Source of the DNA: a virus
Length of the DNA: 50,115 nucleotides
Virus record (IMG/VR): IMGVR_UViG_3300030106_007792
Coordinates: 16,380 to 66,494 of that record
Strand: one strand, 5' to 3'
Part shown: piece by piece, positions 40,129 through 47,396 of the stretch
Position numbering within the stretch: the first letter of the stretch is position 1
Layout: the number at the start of each line of letters is the position of its first letter
The notes under the pieces: generated by a model
Seen by the model: only the letters and a program-made list of their open reading frames with translations
Told to the model about the DNA's origin: nothing
Databases searched by the model: none
Program-made: the position numbers and the translations under genes

Positions 40129-40887
40129 TTAAACCTTTAAAGCCATATCCCAGAGCAGTAAGTGTAGACGTGGTGAAAAGTTAACGTTCATTGCCTTAGC
40201 ATACTCTGCAACAGCAGGAGCTTTATTAACATGCTCCTCTCTACTACCACTACATGGCATAAACCACACTCTTTGTTTAGGTATATTTACATCACCATCT
40301 TCAACATACTTACGCCATATTTCATCAATATCTTCAGACTGTGAAATAACGAACTTAAATCCTGAGCCTACATCTCTATGCCATTTTAGTACTTCAGGTT
40401 TATACGTCCTTTTCTCTGGATCTCCATTAGTAGTTAATTTAGGTGATGTTGTAAAAGTAGCTCTATAAAGATTAACCCACTTTTCATCTGGCTTAATAGT
40501 AGCATTAGTTTCGAAATCAATAATAGGACCAAACTCATACTTCTTAATAAAAGCTTCCATAAATTTAAGTAAACCTTTTTGCTGTACCATCGGTTCACCA
40601 CCGGTAATTTTAAATATAGCTCCAGCTTTTAACTTATCAACAAGATTATGATCTTCGAAATATTGAAAGATTTCATTAAATGTCATTTTATTTTTAACAG
40701 ACCAAGATATAAATGAATCACAACCATGAGGTGAATCTTCTGATGCAAAACCCTGACATGTTAAATTGCACATTGATAATCTAAAAAATACCGAAGGCAT
40801 CCCTACATATTCACCTTCACCTTCAAGAGTATAGAATGCTTTATCATCTGATACTAATAAGGTTTCTTTATCACAATCTATAGACAT
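40129..40887 (-). CDS. queE: 7-carboxy-7-deazaguanine synthase QueE
   Basis: 252 residues. It has the QueE opening FYTLEGEGEYVGMPSVFFRL and a modified radical SAM cluster motif C40-x3-C44-x11-C56, in which the last spacing is expanded, as in the QueE family. KITGGEPMVQQ follows (~94-104), then IIDFETNAT. QueE ring-contracts 6-carboxytetrahydropterin to 7-carboxy-7-deazaguanine. FolE2 (43145) and QueD (41664), the preceding steps, are nearby. A sigma70-like promoter lies immediately upstream, back-to-back with the late box of phoH. Confidence 0.95.
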   Translation of the reverse strand: MSIDCDKETLLVSDDKAFYTLEGEGEYVGMPSVFFRLSMCNLTCQGFASEDSPHGCDSFISWSVKNKMTFNEIFQYFEDHNLVDKLKAGAIFKITGGEPMVQQKGLLKFMEAFIKKYEFGPIIDFETNATIKPDEKWVNLYRATFTTSPKLTTNGDPEKRTYKPEVLKWHRDVGSGFKFVISQSEDIDEIWRKYVEDGDVNIPKQRVWFMPCSGSREEHVNKAPAVAEYAKAMNVNFSPRLHLLLWDMALKV

Positions 40888-40894
40888 ATATTAA

Positions 40895-40922
40895 ATTATA
40901 TGAGTTGCGCGTGGTTTTTCAA
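40895..40922 (-). promoter_or_regulatory. Sigma70-like promoter for queE
   Basis: The minus strand has TTGAAA (40922-40917), 16 bp, TATAAT (40900-40895), then 7 nt to the ATG at 40887. Confidence 0.7.
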
Positions 40923-40929
40923 CTAAATA
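40922..40929 (+). promoter_or_regulatory. Late promoter box ACTAAATA for phoH
   Basis: ACTAAATA, 9 nt before the ATG at 40939. It shares base 40922 with the -35 element of the divergent queE promoter. Confidence 0.6.
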
Positions 40930-40938
40930 ATAATATAT

Positions 40939-41667
40939 ATGAGTGTTAAGACCGCACGTAAACGTCGGGCAAGCTCTGAGTTAGAGCTTGCGGAAGCATT
41001 TGAACATAACCATTTATTTTCGTTTAAGATAAAGCGACCGTTTTATTTTAATCCGGCCCATAAATTGTTTTATGATTGTATACGAAATAAAGATACAAAA
41101 ATGGCCTTCGTGGATGGACCAGCTGGTAGTATGAAGACATATATTGCAGTCTATGCTGGTTTACAGATGATACGTAATGAGGAGTTTAATAAACTAGTAT
41201 ATATTCGCTCTATAGCTGAATCAGCTGAAAAAAGTCTTGGAGCTTTACCGGGGGAAATTGATGATAAATTTTCTCCATATGCCATACCTCTAGATGAAAA
41301 GGTTACTGAAATTGCTGGTTATGGTGTTTGTTCTAATTTAAAAAAGCAAGGAACTATTGAAGCTATACCAGTTAACTTTGTTAGAGGTTTAACCTTTAAC
41401 AAAACATTAGTAATTGTTGATGAAGCACAAAATTTATCTAGAAAAGAGCTTACAACAATATTAACAAGATTTGGAAGGGATTCTAGATATGTAGTTATTG
41501 GGGACTGCAATCAAGCTGATGTTAATAAATCCGGATACAAAGAAATATTTAACTCATTTAACAATGATAAATGTGTAGAAAATGATATATTTTCTTTTAA
41601 ATTTGGTAATTCAGAAATTTCTAGAAGTAAGATACTGAGATTTATTTGCTCTATATTAGGTACTTAA
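40939..41667 (+). CDS. phoH: PhoH-like P-loop ATPase
   Basis: 242 residues. Walker A is DGPAGSMKTYIAV (~59-71) and Walker B is TLVIVDEAQNLSR (~156-168), followed by ILTRFGRDSRYVVIGDCNQ, the usual PhoH signature (TRIG...GD-x-x-Q). PhoH is very common in marine T4-like phages; an ATPase possibly linked to RNA or phosphate stress, with no settled function. It converges on queD with a 4-bp overlap, and a 7-bp inverted repeat spans the junction. Confidence 0.95.
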   Translation: MSVKTARKRRASSELELAEAFEHNHLFSFKIKRPFYFNPAHKLFYDCIRNKDTKMAFVDGPAGSMKTYIAVYAGLQMIRNEEFNKLVYIRSIAESAEKSLGALPGEIDDKFSPYAIPLDEKVTEIAGYGVCSNLKKQGTIEAIPVNFVRGLTFNKTLVIVDEAQNLSRKELTTILTRFGRDSRYVVIGDCNQADVNKSGYKEIFNSFNNDKCVENDIFSFKFGNSEISRSKILRFICSILGT

Positions 41668-42287
41668 CCCCAAGTAGTACCTTCAAACCAATTACCTTTA
41701 CCTTGCGTAGGTTTATTGCCTACAACAGCTCCTTGTTTGGGTTTAGGAATTTGTTGTAAAGGTGTTTGTGGTGTAGGTGTTGTATCTTCCTCTGGTTGTA
41801 CAACTGTTTTAGTTCCTTCTTCGTCTAAAAAAATAGTTTCTTTTTCAATTGGTTTACTAACTGATGCAAAATTACTACCATGTTCAAATACTGTTACGTT
41901 TTCAACCCAGACTCTACCTTCTGTTGTCTCTTCAACGTATGTATCTGCAGTCTTAAAACACCACTCAGCAAATTTTTCAATTCCAACACCACCATCCATA
42001 ATTCGAAGATCTGCAACACCTGCTTCATTTAACGCTGTTAGAAGATCTAATTTAGGATCATCACCTGCAACAACTAAAGTATGATCAAATTGATTATTAA
42101 ATATTGTTTTAAGTTCTTTAAGAGCACCAAAGTCAAATACCCAATTATTTTTATCTAGATTATTGCAACCAAACGTTAGTTCTGCTTTTAGTTGATATCC
42201 ATGAATAAATCTGCAATGTGAGTCTGAGTTAGGCTGGCGAAAGGCAGTAGAGCCAAGTTCAATTACTTTCGAAGATGTATAAGTCAT
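41664..42287 (-). CDS. queD: QueD-like 6-carboxytetrahydropterin synthase with C-terminal tail
   Basis: 207 residues: a ~145-residue QueD domain and a ~60-residue Pro/Gly/Thr-rich tail ending NWFEGTTWG. SHCRFIHGYQLKAEL (23-37) holds the Cys and one zinc-ligand His; canonical QueD has HGH, here HGY. NWVFDFGALKELK and QFDHTLVV supply the active-site Asp/His region, and FEHGSNFASV holds the closing Glu. It would convert dihydroneopterin triphosphate to carboxytetrahydropterin, between FolE2 and QueE. A sigma70-like promoter lies upstream. Confidence 0.85.
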   Translation of the reverse strand: MTYTSSKVIELGSTAFRQPNSDSHCRFIHGYQLKAELTFGCNNLDKNNWVFDFGALKELKTIFNNQFDHTLVVAGDDPKLDLLTALNEAGVADLRIMDGGVGIEKFAEWCFKTADTYVEETTEGRVWVENVTVFEHGSNFASVSKPIEKETIFLDEEGTKTVVQPEEDTTPTPQTPLQQIPKPKQGAVVGNKPTQGKGNWFEGTTWG

Positions 42288-42293
42288 AATATA

Positions 42294-42321
42294 ATTATAA
42301 TGTGATAGGAAAAAAAATCAA
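42294..42321 (-). promoter_or_regulatory. Sigma70-like promoter for queD
   Basis: The minus strand reads TTGATT (42321-42316), 16 bp, TATAAT (42299-42294), then 6 nt to the ATG at 42287. The region 42322-42372 shows nothing further that I can identify. Confidence 0.65.
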
Positions 42322-42372
42322 CTATACTAGTAATTTTAAAAGGCTCTCCCTCGTCCAGTCTCGGTTAATTAA

Positions 42373-43092
42373 TTAGTCTATAAGCAAAGTCAACTGTCTC
42401 AGCAGAATTCTTTGGGAACTATTTTCATTTTTAACTCTAGGGTTAGGTAATACATTTTTTGGATTAAACGCATAACCAGCTTTGTTACCTGCTGTAGCTA
42501 CTGTTATACGGCCGTTTGGGTTAAGTTGCTTAACGATTCCGGGTTCACCTGTAGGCACTTTTGTTGTACGAACTAACACCTCTTGACCTACATTAGGTTT
42601 AAATACGGCAACTTTTTCTTTAGTTTTCTTTTTCTTCTTCTTTTTTATATCTGGTTGCTCTTCACCTTTTGGTGACCTAACTGTAGACCATGCTCTATCA
42701 TCCTTATCCCATTTAACTACTAAAGGTTTACTAAATATTTGTCCTTTCTTTTCTTCACCAGTTTCATCATCATAATCCAACTCAGCTACATCTATAACTC
42801 TTATATCACCGGAACCTCGAAAGGAACCTATAGGTAATAAAGCTAAATCCTCTATATAGCTTTTTAATTTAGCATCTTTACCAACTGCTTTTTTTTGTGC
42901 CTCTTTTTCTTTTTCATACCCAGCTTTAGCACCTTGTACAATACCCCCTACACTAGCCTTAACCCCGGCATCTGATGCACTTTTTAAAGCGCCTCCGGCA
43001 GCTGCAGCACCCCGTGCAGCGCTAGCTAAGCTCTTTCTAAGTAAAGAGCCAAACCCTTCATTTAATAATTTTTTTTGAGATTGTTTACTCAT
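42373..43092 (-). CDS. Late basic protein, candidate head-internal protein
   Basis: 239 residues, not recognised. The N-terminus MSKQSQKKLLNEGFGSLLRK resembles a short amphipathic leader with an L-N-E site of the type gp21 cleaves. An Ala/Gly-rich stretch follows, then SFRGSGDIRVIDVAELDYDD, a poly-lysine block (~150-160) and a C-terminal KPNVGQEVLVR...TGEPGIVKQL segment resembling a small SH3/KOW-like barrel. The late box lies 6 nt from the start. A DNA-binding internal head protein is a possibility, based on charge and promoter only. Confidence 0.55.
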   Translation of the reverse strand: MSKQSQKKLLNEGFGSLLRKSLASAARGAAAAGGALKSASDAGVKASVGGIVQGAKAGYEKEKEAQKKAVGKDAKLKSYIEDLALLPIGSFRGSGDIRVIDVAELDYDDETGEEKKGQIFSKPLVVKWDKDDRAWSTVRSPKGEEQPDIKKKKKKKTKEKVAVFKPNVGQEVLVRTTKVPTGEPGIVKQLNPNGRITVATAGNKAGYAFNPKNVLPNPRVKNENSSQRILLRQLTLLID

Positions 43093-43098
43093 CTACAA

Positions 43099-43106
43099 TA
43101 TTTAGT
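43099..43106 (-). promoter_or_regulatory. Late promoter box ACTAAATA for the 42373-43092 gene
   Basis: The minus strand reads AGACTAAATATTGTAG, then ATG at 43092; spacer 6 nt. It sits 1 bp from the -35 of the divergent folE2 promoter. Confidence 0.7.
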
Positions 43107-43107
43107 C

Positions 43108-43134
43108 TTGAAATAGAAATATTGTAACTATAAT
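43108..43134 (+). promoter_or_regulatory. Sigma70-like promoter for folE2
   Basis: TTGAAA (43108-43113), 15 bp, TATAAT (43129-43134), then 10 nt to the ATG at 43145. Confidence 0.65.
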
Positions 43135-43144
43135 AATAATATAC

Positions 43145-44194
43145 ATGAGTAAAAGTAAAGAAGATACTAATTATGAATGGTTAGGTGAAGATGATGAACT
43201 AACTGGTGAAAAGGATATTATTGCAAAAGAGTTAATGGGCGAGGAGTATAGCAAGAGTTATTTTCCTCCTATTAGAGTTTATGATGATAAAGTTAACGCT
43301 AATAAAAAATATATTTCTTCATTACCTGATCTTCAGAACGGACCTTCTAGTTTAATTCAAGGAGCAGCAGTTCCTATTCAACAAGTTGGTATACATAATT
43401 TTAAATTACCTTTAACATACAAGAAAAGAAATGGTAAAACTATTGAACTTGAAACAAGTGTAACAGGTAGTGTTAGTTTAGAAGCTCATAAGAAAGGTAT
43501 TAATATGTCACGTATTATGAGAAGTTTTTATGATCATAAAGATGAAACGTTTAGTATAGATAAAATTAAAGATGTTTTAGAAACTTATAAAAATAATCTT
43601 AAGTGCTTTGATTCTAGAATAATGCTTAAAATATCTTACCCTATTAAGCAAAATAGTTTACGTAGTGGTTTAGAAGGTTATCAGTATTATGATGTAGTAT
43701 TTGAAGGTGATTTAACTAAAGATGGTCAATTTAAAAAGTATATTCATTTTGATTTTGTTTATTCTTCTGCTTGCCCTTGCAGCTTTGAGTTAAGTGAGCA
43801 TGCTGAAAAATATCGTAATAGAGCTACTGTACCTCATAGTCAAAGAAGTGTTGCTCGTGTTAGTGTTAGATTTGAAGATATGCTTTGGATTGAAGATATT
43901 CAAGAGTTATGCCTAGCGGCTTTACAGACTGAGACTCAAGTTATGGTTAAGAGGGAAGATGAGCAAGCATTTGCTGAAAAGAATGGTGCTTATTTAAAGT
44001 TTGTAGAAGATGCAGTTAGATTGCTTTATGAAAAACTTACTAATGAATCTCGTATTTTAGACTTTAAGATCGTTGCTTCTCATAACGAAAGCTTACATAG
44101 TCACAATGCTGTATCGGTTATTGTAAAAGGTATTGAAGGTGGTTTTAAAGCTGGTGTTACTAGAGATGTTTTTGAATCTACTGGATTAAGATAA
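43145..44194 (+). CDS. folE2: GTP cyclohydrolase IB (FolE2/MptA type)
   Basis: 349 residues. PIQQVGIHNFKLPL (~77-90), KKGINMSRIMRSFYD (~116-130), SACPCSFELSEHA (catalytic Cys region ~208-220) and TVPHSQRSVARVSVRFED (~228-245) are the family signatures, followed by an EDAVRLLYEKL helix and ASHNESLHSHNAVSVI. It opens GTP to dihydroneopterin triphosphate, the first step to 7-deazaguanines and folates. With QueD and QueE it makes three consecutive steps. It is transcribed divergently from the late gene at 43092. Confidence 0.93.
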   Translation: MSKSKEDTNYEWLGEDDELTGEKDIIAKELMGEEYSKSYFPPIRVYDDKVNANKKYISSLPDLQNGPSSLIQGAAVPIQQVGIHNFKLPLTYKKRNGKTIELETSVTGSVSLEAHKKGINMSRIMRSFYDHKDETFSIDKIKDVLETYKNNLKCFDSRIMLKISYPIKQNSLRSGLEGYQYYDVVFEGDLTKDGQFKKYIHFDFVYSSACPCSFELSEHAEKYRNRATVPHSQRSVARVSVRFEDMLWIEDIQELCLAALQTETQVMVKREDEQAFAEKNGAYLKFVEDAVRLLYEKLTNESRILDFKIVASHNESLHSHNAVSVIVKGIEGGFKAGVTRDVFESTGLR

Positions 44195-44216
44195 GGAACA
44201 TTTCTACAATAAAGGA

Positions 44217-44747
44217 ATGAATATTTTTGTAACGGATGACGACCCTATCGTCTCTACTTATAATTTATGTGATCAACATGTAAGATCAAAGATGCAAATT
44301 GAAGGAGCTATTATGTTAGCACATGCATTTCCTCAAGAAGTGTTAGATCATCCTTCTACTCCTAGAACTTCAACAGGAAAACCTCGAAGAAGAGGTAAAG
44401 GTTATTTCAACCATCAATGTTCTATATGGGCAAGAGAAACTAAAGATAACTTTATATGGTTAGTTGACCATACGCTGGAAATGTTTACTGAACGTATGTA
44501 TAGGTGGCCTGAATCTAAAGAGCATTTTACAAAAACGTTTATTGAGTGGTGTGGTCAAAATATTCATAATACAATTATGAGTAAAACTGGTTTAACCGAT
44601 TATGCTTTAGCTATCAGTAATGATTGCGATTGTAGAAAAGTAGAAGGTTTTGATAATCTTTCTACAATTGACAAATATAGAGAGTATATTCGTCACGATA
44701 AAGACTTTGCTACTTGGACATTACGCTGGAGACCTACTTGGTTTTAG
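44217..44747 (+). CDS. Conserved phage protein beside folE2 (MNIF...HC/HV family)
   Basis: 176 residues. MNIFVTDDDPIVSTYNLCDQ then HVRSKMQIEGAIML, NHQCSIWARETKDNFIWLVD and a later EWCGQN match a small family common in T4-like and other phages (MNIF-x-x-D-x-[DN]P...CD-x-H-V...E, H-x-CA-x-W-x-RE-x-x-x-N-x-x-W), sometimes annotated as pyrimidine-dimer glycosylase-like. The activity here is unproven. It lies 22 bp downstream of folE2 in the same direction, so a role in nucleotide or DNA modification is possible. It overlaps the convergent 44744 gene by 4 bp. Confidence 0.6.
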   Translation: MNIFVTDDDPIVSTYNLCDQHVRSKMQIEGAIMLAHAFPQEVLDHPSTPRTSTGKPRRRGKGYFNHQCSIWARETKDNFIWLVDHTLEMFTERMYRWPESKEHFTKTFIEWCGQNIHNTIMSKTGLTDYALAISNDCDCRKVEGFDNLSTIDKYREYIRHDKDFATWTLRWRPTWF

Positions 44748-45184
44748 TAATTAGCTTCAATATCTTTACCTGCAATATTTTCCTGACTCACGTCAATAAG
44801 AGCATCGAGTTCCTTTTCAATAAATTCTTTACTTACTAATATTTTAAATAAGTTACTCTCTCTATTACCAACTGAGAAAGGAATATCTTTAAACTCTTTA
44901 TTACCTATTTTAAGATCGAAGTTAACTACAGGTCTTTCTTCTGTATTACCTGCACCTACGTTAATAACAATATCGTCTATTTTATCTTTTATAAGGTGTT
45001 TGTTATTTACTGTTCTAAACAATACTTTATTACCCTGTATTTGTATATCTTCACCATGTATAACGTTATATGCACCATTACCGGAATCAAGCTTTGAAGG
45101 AATTTTACCAACACCATCCACATCAAAGAATTCTATTAATCCTAAGACTTGTTTTTCTATAAAAAATTGGTTAAACTTCTTCAT
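44744..45184 (-). CDS. Retropepsin-like aspartic protease-like protein
   Basis: 146 residues. KIPSKLDSGNGAYNVIHGED (~27-46) contains a D-S-G active-site-like triad, and IDDIVINVGAGNTEERPVVN, FDLKIGNKEFKDIPFSVGNR and FKILVSKEFIEKEL follow the strand order of the DUF785/Zn_protease retropepsin-like fold (D-[ST]-G...RP-x-V...LG...F-x-x-x-x-R...LLG-x-x-F). The N-terminal MKKFNQFFIEK resembles a T4 capsid-targeting leader. Activity is unproven. The late box lies 9 nt upstream. Confidence 0.55.
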   Translation of the reverse strand: MKKFNQFFIEKQVLGLIEFFDVDGVGKIPSKLDSGNGAYNVIHGEDIQIQGNKVLFRTVNNKHLIKDKIDDIVINVGAGNTEERPVVNFDLKIGNKEFKDIPFSVGNRESNLFKILVSKEFIEKELDALIDVSQENIAGKDIEANY

Positions 45185-45193
45185 AACAACTGC

Positions 45194-45201
45194 TATTTAT
45201 G
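45194..45201 (-). promoter_or_regulatory. Late promoter box CATAAATA
   Basis: The minus strand reads CATAAATA followed by 9 nt and the ATG at 45184. Confidence 0.55.
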
Positions 45202-45208
45202 AATCAGG

Positions 45209-45643
45209 TCAAGTGGTTTCTGCTTCTTCATACCCAACATTAAAGACGTCTACTGGAGCTTCAATCTCCTCTACATCTACAACAACTTCTTGTGGTTTTT
45301 CGCGTAACTCATAATCGAGAAAATGGTATACAGAGGAAAGATAATCTGAAGCTTTTGTTATCTTAGCGGAAACCCATCCATCTAAACCTGGAACCTGCTG
45401 TACCATAGCGGTTAACTTAGCTGCGTACTCTTGTGCTTTAAGTAAATCTCTACCCGCCATATCAATTTCTGATTGATCATATTCACCACAACTTTCGTCT
45501 TCAACAGGTTCTTGTGCAACTACTAAAGGCATTTGACTTACACCTGGTACTGAAGCAGTAAGAGCTGCTGGTCCTAAATTTTCATTAACCTTTGTATAGG
45601 CTTCTTCAAGCATAGCTAATTCTTTACGCTTCTTATCTCTCAT
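45209..45643 (-). CDS. Conserved late protein of T4-like marine phages, function unknown
   Basis: 144 residues. A charged N-terminus (KRKELAMLEEAYTKVNENLG) is followed by a Pro/Val linker, a helical part EIDMAGRDLLKAQEYAAKLT, then GLDGWVSAKITKASDYLSSV followed by YHFLDYEL, and an acidic C-terminus. The DGWVSAKITKASDYLSSVYH segment is the conserved core; I recall similar small proteins in related phages but no function. It has a late box 5 nt upstream. It may be a virion or head-internal component. Confidence 0.55.
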   Translation of the reverse strand: MRDKKRKELAMLEEAYTKVNENLGPAALTASVPGVSQMPLVVAQEPVEDESCGEYDQSEIDMAGRDLLKAQEYAAKLTAMVQQVPGLDGWVSAKITKASDYLSSVYHFLDYELREKPQEVVVDVEEIEAPVDVFNVGYEEAETT

Positions 45644-45648
45644 ATTAT

Positions 45649-45656
45649 TATTTATG
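45649..45656 (-). promoter_or_regulatory. Late promoter box CATAAATA
   Basis: The minus strand reads CATAAATA, ATAAT, ATG (45643): spacer 5 nt. The box overlaps the final codons of the upstream gene. Confidence 0.7.
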
Positions 45657-46191
45657 CTAGTATAGCTTTTATTTGATCTCTATCTTCAATGGATACATTA
45701 TCAGGTACAAAATAATCTAATGCATCAGCTATATCTTGTTGTATCATTTTTCTAGTATCACTACCTGATATACCTTCTTCTTGCATAGGTATCTTTACTA
45801 CATTAACGTAGGGGTATTTTTCAACATTATCTAAAAAATATTTATAACGTTTAACATCTTCGTCCTTTTCACCAGCGCCAACGAGCAAAGTCTTGTCTAA
45901 ATTATTATCAGCAAAATCATATACAGCTCTTACTGGATTAGGTACATATACAACTTCAACAGGCTTATCAACATACTTTGTATATATGTTCCATATTCGC
46001 TCAGATTGCTCAGGTGTAATACCTTCACGCTCCTTACCACCAATAAATACAACACCACGATCAGCATCATCAAGTAAATACCTCAAAGCATTAAAATGAC
46101 CCTTTGTTGGAGGTTTAAAACCACCCGGGAGTAGAGCGATTCTATCCACTCTCGTCTCCATATCTTCGAAATACTCCTTAAATGTCCTCAT
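45652..46191 (-). CDS. NMNAT/cytidylyltransferase-fold nucleotidyltransferase
   Basis: 179 residues. After a leader MRTFKEYFEDMETRVD comes ALLPGGFKPPTKGHFNALRYLL (~19-40), the G-x-F-x-P-x-x-x-GH nucleotide-binding motif with Lys in place of the first His, then KTLLVGAGEKDED and GISGSDTRKMI (~144-154), the C-terminal I-S-G-[ST]-x-x-R motif. It will transfer NMP from NTP to a phosphorylated substrate, for example nicotinamide mononucleotide; the substrate is undecided. The shared leader with the following gene suggests packaging into the head. Overlaps the ligase-like gene by 4 bp. Confidence 0.75.
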   Translation of the reverse strand: MRTFKEYFEDMETRVDRIALLPGGFKPPTKGHFNALRYLLDDADRGVVFIGGKEREGITPEQSERIWNIYTKYVDKPVEVVYVPNPVRAVYDFADNNLDKTLLVGAGEKDEDVKRYKYFLDNVEKYPYVNVVKIPMQEEGISGSDTRKMIQQDIADALDYFVPDNVSIEDRDQIKAILA

Positions 46192-47396
46192 GACCCGGGC
46201 TTATCTTTTTGAAAGTTAGCTGAACTAAAATCTAACCGGTTAACAAGCTTAACAGCATTACCATCCCTATCAACTGCTACATATCCCTCCGGAGAAGTAA
46301 CTCTCAACACACCTTCACCTTCATCGATAAAGTGCTTTGTATTATATACAGCATTATTATATTTGTTAATAAAGATTTGTTTAGCTTGTGATAGTAAACT
46401 ACTTACTTTAAACAAATTAACTATATCATCTTTTTGAGCTTCAAACTGAGCCGTTTTTTGCTTAAGTGTTTCTTCTAATCTTTGCTTACCTCGTACAGAT
46501 TTTCTCTTATCTATTTCTTTTTTAATTCTAGATGTATACCAATCAATAAAGTTCCTATAAGACTCTTCTGGATCATTTAAGAACTTACCTTCTCGAATCT
46601 CCGTATTAATATAAGGGTTGAGAAGATCTGAAGGTAAGTCTTTGTAATCTATTTTAATAGAATCAGCAGTTTTTATTAAATCTCTAACCTGCTTTACTTC
46701 ATCTTTAGTTAAATTTACTACCCCTGTATCATCTTTAAAGAAAGCATCATCGAACCATACACCTGGTACCTTCTTTAATTTGTTTACCTTGGCACCAAAT
46801 GATGCAGGACTATCTAAACCATCATATTCAGTGTGAAATATAATACCAAACACAGAGTTAGCTATTTGCTTACCTAAATCTGAGTCAGCTTCTACAGCAT
46901 ACTTAATTGTATTTGGTTGAAAAGTGTAATGTACCTCACCATCGATGTTTTCTTTCTTTACAGAAGAAGAATCAAACATAAAGTCCCCTTGTACAATGTT
47001 TTTAATACCTAATTTAGGTAGATATTTTAAAGCCTTTTTAAGTTTATCTGCTAAACCAGGAGCGTGTCCATGGTTAACTTCAATATCTTGCTCAGTATAG
47101 TTAATTTTAGGCTCTCTATTAAAGATAGATTTAGTACCAACAAAGAATTTACCGGTCTCAGGGTGCTTTCCAGCGAAGATAGCAGGCGCACCATCCCATT
47201 TTACTGTAGTACCGATCTTTCTCTTACTCTTTCCCTGTAAATGACCAAGTAAATTAACTAAAAAGCCCTTAGCTTGATCATAACCACCCTTACCTTTAGT
47301 AAGTATAAGCTCTTCTAAATGAGTAAGATGTGTATTAGCCTTACTCTCTTCAAGGAGCTCTAAGTAATCTTCGAAATATAGTTTAAAGTTTTTCAT
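46188..47396 (-). CDS. Ligase-superfamily nucleotidyltransferase-like protein (KWDGAP; DUF6267-like)
   Basis: 402 residues. TTVKWDGAPAIFAGKHPETG (~63-82) has the K-x-DG motif I of covalent nucleotidyltransferases (DNA/RNA ligases, capping enzymes). FFVGTKSIF is motif III-like, and IVQGDFMFDSS (~134-144) resembles motif IV with its acidic residue. The C-terminal half is helical and charged (EEsYRNFIDWYTSRIKKEID...). The N-terminus MKNFKLYFEDYLELLEES parallels that of the preceding nucleotidyltransferase. A nucleic-acid ligase or a protein/nucleotide-modifying relative is possible. It overlaps the following and preceding genes by 4 bp each. Confidence 0.6.
   Translation of the reverse strand: MKNFKLYFEDYLELLEESKANTHLTHLEELILTKGKGGYDQAKGFLVNLLGHLQGKSKRKIGTTVKWDGAPAIFAGKHPETGKFFVGTKSIFNREPKINYTEQDIEVNHGHAPGLADKLKKALKYLPKLGIKNIVQGDFMFDSSSVKKENIDGEVHYTFQPNTIKYAVEADSDLGKQIANSVFGIIFHTEYDGLDSPASFGAKVNKLKKVPGVWFDDAFFKDDTGVVNLTKDEVKQVRDLIKTADSIKIDYKDLPSDLLNPYINTEIREGKFLNDPEESYRNFIDWYTSRIKKEIDKRKSVRGKQRLEETLKQKTAQFEAQKDDIVNLFKVSSLLSQAKQIFINKYNNAVYNTKHFIDEGEGVLRVTSPEGYVAVDRDGNAVKLVNRLDFSSANFQKDKPGS

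Noticed and set aside
41658-41682. Inverted repeat AGGTACT...AGTACCT between phoH and queD as a terminator
   Set aside because: Only 7 bp with an 11-nt loop, no T-run on either strand, and it overlaps both coding ends; possibly chance.
42288-42372. tRNA or small RNA in the gap between queD and the 42373 gene
   Set aside because: No cloverleaf or strong hairpin is evident; the gap is accounted for partly by the queD promoter.
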